Shown: positions 32,196-33,755 of the stretch, in pieces
How positions within the stretch are numbered: position 1 is the first letter of the stretch
How the letters are laid out: each line of letters begins with the position of its first letter
NCBI GenBank assembly: GCA_023395735.1
Contig: JAEWYI010000081.1
Coordinates: 1-33,755, forward strand
Source: Cyanobacteria bacterium OH_SFB_17
GTDB taxonomy: Bacteria > Cyanobacteriota > Vampirovibrionia > Gastranaerophilales > Gastranaerophilaceae
Direction: 5' to 3'
DNA: 33,755 bases
The notes under the pieces: generated by a model
The model's input: the letters and a program-made list of their open reading frames with translations, nothing else
Database searches by the model: none
What the model was told of the DNA's origin: nothing
Made by a program: the position numbers and the translations under genes

Positions 32196-32939
32196 ATGAC
32201 TAACAGTCTTTTAAAAGATTCACATATAACTCAATCTCTTTGTCTTCCCCAAAATTATTACTCGGGGAAAACAAAACAAAAGAGTAAAGCGTCTAGAATT
32301 GCAACTGAGAATAATAGTATAGGTATAAATGCAAACAAGCCCGCAGAAGTAAGCTTCTGCGGGCTTGCAAATTCTATTCCTGACAAATTTTACAAAAGTG
32401 AAAGAGTAAACAAATTTTTAGCTCTTGCTCACAAAAACCAAGTCCTATTCAGTGCGGGGTTTGCTCTTTTATTAACAGGCATACTTAGACCTGCAACAAT
32501 TGTTTCTATCCCTGGAAAAAAAGATAAAGATGACAAAAAATATGCAGCAGCCCATTCAATAGCATCTGGTGTAATTGGATTCGGAATTGCTTTTTTATTT
32601 TCAACTCCTTTGTCTGACGGGATTAAAAAACTTTTAGATAAACCATCAAAATATCTAAAACGCAATGCCGAATATTTTACAAGTGGTTCATCAGCAAGCA
32701 AAGCCGCTAACAATTATCTCAGCAAGCTTCCTGACATTTGCATTTCTCCGTTTAAAGCGATTGCAACAATTGCACTTCTTCCTCCGACTTTGAAATATAT
32801 TTTCGGAATGCAGAAGAAAAAACAAGCATCTAAAACAGATTTGCAATCACAAGTTATGCAAGAATATGCAATGCTTAATTTCAAAAGCCAAGGACAAAAC
32901 TTAAAAGGGCTTCAAAATGTTCAAGGAGGTATTAAATAA
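32196..32939 (+). CDS. Phe-x-Gly small membrane protein, first of a tandem set
   Basis: The protein has 247 residues. A 50-residue polar leader (MTNSLLKDSHITQSLCLPQN at its start) ends in EVSFCGLAN (51-59). Three hydrophobic segments follow: VLFSAGFALLLTGILRPATI, SIASGVIGFGIAFLFSTPL and FKAIATIALLPPTLKYIFGM. Between the first two lies a charged KKDKDDKKYAAAHS linker. The same hairpin-with-linker layout appears in the next gene, and the first 20 residues match the start of the third gene, so all three look like diverged copies of one family. The stop overlaps the next ATG by one base. AGGAG lies just before the start. No family is recognised. Confidence 0.75.
   Translation: MTNSLLKDSHITQSLCLPQNYYSGKTKQKSKASRIATENNSIGINANKPAEVSFCGLANSIPDKFYKSERVNKFLALAHKNQVLFSAGFALLLTGILRPATIVSIPGKKDKDDKKYAAAHSIASGVIGFGIAFLFSTPLSDGIKKLLDKPSKYLKRNAEYFTSGSSASKAANNYLSKLPDICISPFKAIATIALLPPTLKYIFGMQKKKQASKTDLQSQVMQEYAMLNFKSQGQNLKGLQNVQGGIK
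32336..32367 (+). other. 14-bp GC-rich perfect hairpin inside the coding region
   Basis: Arms 32336-32349 and 32354-32367 are exact complements around TAAG. They encode NKPAEVSFCGL and so lie exactly over the Phe-x-Gly box of the gene at 32196. No T-run follows. It resembles the terminators of this window in size but sits about 140 nt into a reading frame. Confidence 0.6.
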
Positions 32940-33640
32940 TGCAAATTAATAATATGCCTCTAAACACAATTAAATTAAATCAATACAATCAAAACAAAAA
33001 CAAGAATTTCGATTTGAATTTTAAAGGAAATGTAGCACAACTTGCTGAAGATGTTGCACCTAAGTCAAAATTTTTCAAACCGGTAAGAGATTTTACCCAA
33101 AAACAAATGAGCCCGCTCATAAACGCATACGATAAAGTTACCGATTTTATAGCCAAAAGCTTAGGCAAAGTTTTGGACACAAAAACTGCGGTAAATATAA
33201 TTGAAAAGACAAAGAAAAGTAAATATCTTGTTGCAAACTTGAATGCAGCAGCAAGTGTTGTTGTTTCAGGATTTTATATCAAAAAGACCCTAGGAAACGA
33301 CAAACTTGATCCAGAAAAGAAAAAAACACTCGCCATAAACCAAGCCGTTGTTTGGGGTGTTGCGACAGTTCTTGGATACTCAATGAACGGAGCAGTTTCA
33401 AAAGAAATTGATAAAGTAGTTGAAAAATTTGATACTTTAAACAAACACAATGTTGACAAAATAAATCTCGGCAAATATAAAAACGGTATTAAAGTTGCAT
33501 CTCAATTAATGATATTTGATATGGTGTACAGATACCTTGCTCCTGTAGTAGTAACACCGATTGCAAACCGTATAGGCCAAAGATTGCAAGAAAAAAAAGC
33601 AGCGCAAGCAGCACAAGAAAAAAACTTAACACACAACTAG
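32939..33640 (+). CDS. Phe-x-Gly small membrane protein, second of a tandem set
   Basis: The protein has 233 residues. The Asn/Gln/Lys-rich leader MQINNMPLNTIKLNQYNQNK ends in LNFKGN (26-31). Two hydrophobic segments flank a charged linker (VANLNAAASVVVSGFYIKKT, then NDKLDPEKKKTLAINQ, then AVVWGVATVLGYSMNGAV). This parallels the hairpin of the preceding protein, including the KK-x-A and trailing I-(D/K)-K positions. A third segment (ASQLMIFDMVYRYLAPVVVTPIA) and an Ala/Gln/Lys-rich coiled tail end the protein. The start overlaps the previous stop and has AAGGAGG upstream. The fold and function are unknown; an inner-membrane location is inferred from hydrophobicity. Confidence 0.75.
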   Translation: MQINNMPLNTIKLNQYNQNKNKNFDLNFKGNVAQLAEDVAPKSKFFKPVRDFTQKQMSPLINAYDKVTDFIAKSLGKVLDTKTAVNIIEKTKKSKYLVANLNAAASVVVSGFYIKKTLGNDKLDPEKKKTLAINQAVVWGVATVLGYSMNGAVSKEIDKVVEKFDTLNKHNVDKINLGKYKNGIKVASQLMIFDMVYRYLAPVVVTPIANRIGQRLQEKKAAQAAQEKNLTHN

Positions 33641-33649
33641 GAAAGAAAT

Positions 33650-33755
33650 ATGATTAACAGTCTGAACATAGATTCACATATCTCAAAAAGTAGTCCACAA
33701 AATTTCCGATTACAAACCCCAACGGAAAACGTGAGACAAGAAAAACTTGCTGTGA
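33650..33755 (+). CDS. 5' end of a third tandem family member, cut by window edge
   Basis: An ATG 10 nt after the preceding stop, with AGGAAAG upstream, opens a frame of 35 codons that is still open at the window end. Its start MINSLNIDSHISKSSPQN aligns with MTNSLLKDSHITQSLCLPQN of the gene at 32196, with identical NSL, DSHI and PQN. This supports a real third paralogue in the same operon. The Phe-x-Gly box, if present, lies beyond the window. Confidence 0.75.
   Translation, partial: MINSLNIDSHISKSSPQNFRLQTPTENVRQEKLAV

Overview
The window is AT-rich, densely coded DNA, apparently chromosomal, from a Gram-negative bacterium. Lipid A genes (lpxI, lpxB) sit with an outer-membrane-type protein, a murC-murB-ddl-ftsQ wall and division cluster, and a family of lineage-restricted proteins that carry a short N-terminal Phe-x-Gly motif. 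My best guess, from recall of similar proteins rather than any search, is a gut member of Candidatus Gastranaerophilales (Melainabacteria/Vampirovibrionia, sister to Cyanobacteria). No tRNA, rRNA, CRISPR array, insertion sequence or phage gene was recognised, and no gene-free stretch exceeds about 300 bases.

Layout. 1-3325 (minus): envelope genes lpxB, lpxI, an exported pentapeptide-repeat protein and a beta-barrel-like protein. 3415-5840: three lineage-specific hypotheticals. 5842-6756 (minus): panE. 6889-11010 (plus): murC-murB-ddl-ftsQ, tightly packed. 11018-11899 (minus): an orphan sugar ABC permease. 12060-17114: a mannose locus with a phosphomannomutase, a large GT-C-like membrane protein and, convergent, a GDP-mannose pyrophosphorylase. 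17338-17971: a CopG-type regulator and a small Phe-x-Gly protein. 18060-21313 (minus): tsaE-tsaB, a soluble histidine kinase and a REC-GGDEF-like-REC response regulator. 21381-22566 (minus): coaD and a coiled-coil protein. 22758-24165: a possible pilin-like protein and a Phe-x-Gly lipoprotein candidate. 24416-26959 (minus): TPR protein plus diguanylate cyclase. 27044-28658 (minus): thiL-ispD. 28774-29222: two very small genes. 29301-30473: folP. 30447-31991 (minus): a GH13-like protein lacking catalytic residues. 32196 to the end: an operon of related small membrane proteins, the last cut by the window edge.

Two signals stand out. (1) Seven transcription units (panE, the ABC permease, the histidine kinase, tsaE, thiL, folP, the GH13 gene) have a -10 element ending exactly 6 nt before the ATG and no Shine-Dalgarno sequence. 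Five of these have the extended form TGN-TANNAT. Transcription would start at or next to the start codon, so these look like leaderless mRNAs in a genome that also uses strong Shine-Dalgarno sites. (2) Otherwise unrelated proteins begin with a short Asn/Gln/Ser/Lys-rich leader ending in (S/T/N)-F-(T/C/K)-G-(N/A/S/L). This is a candidate sorting or docking tag of unknown function.
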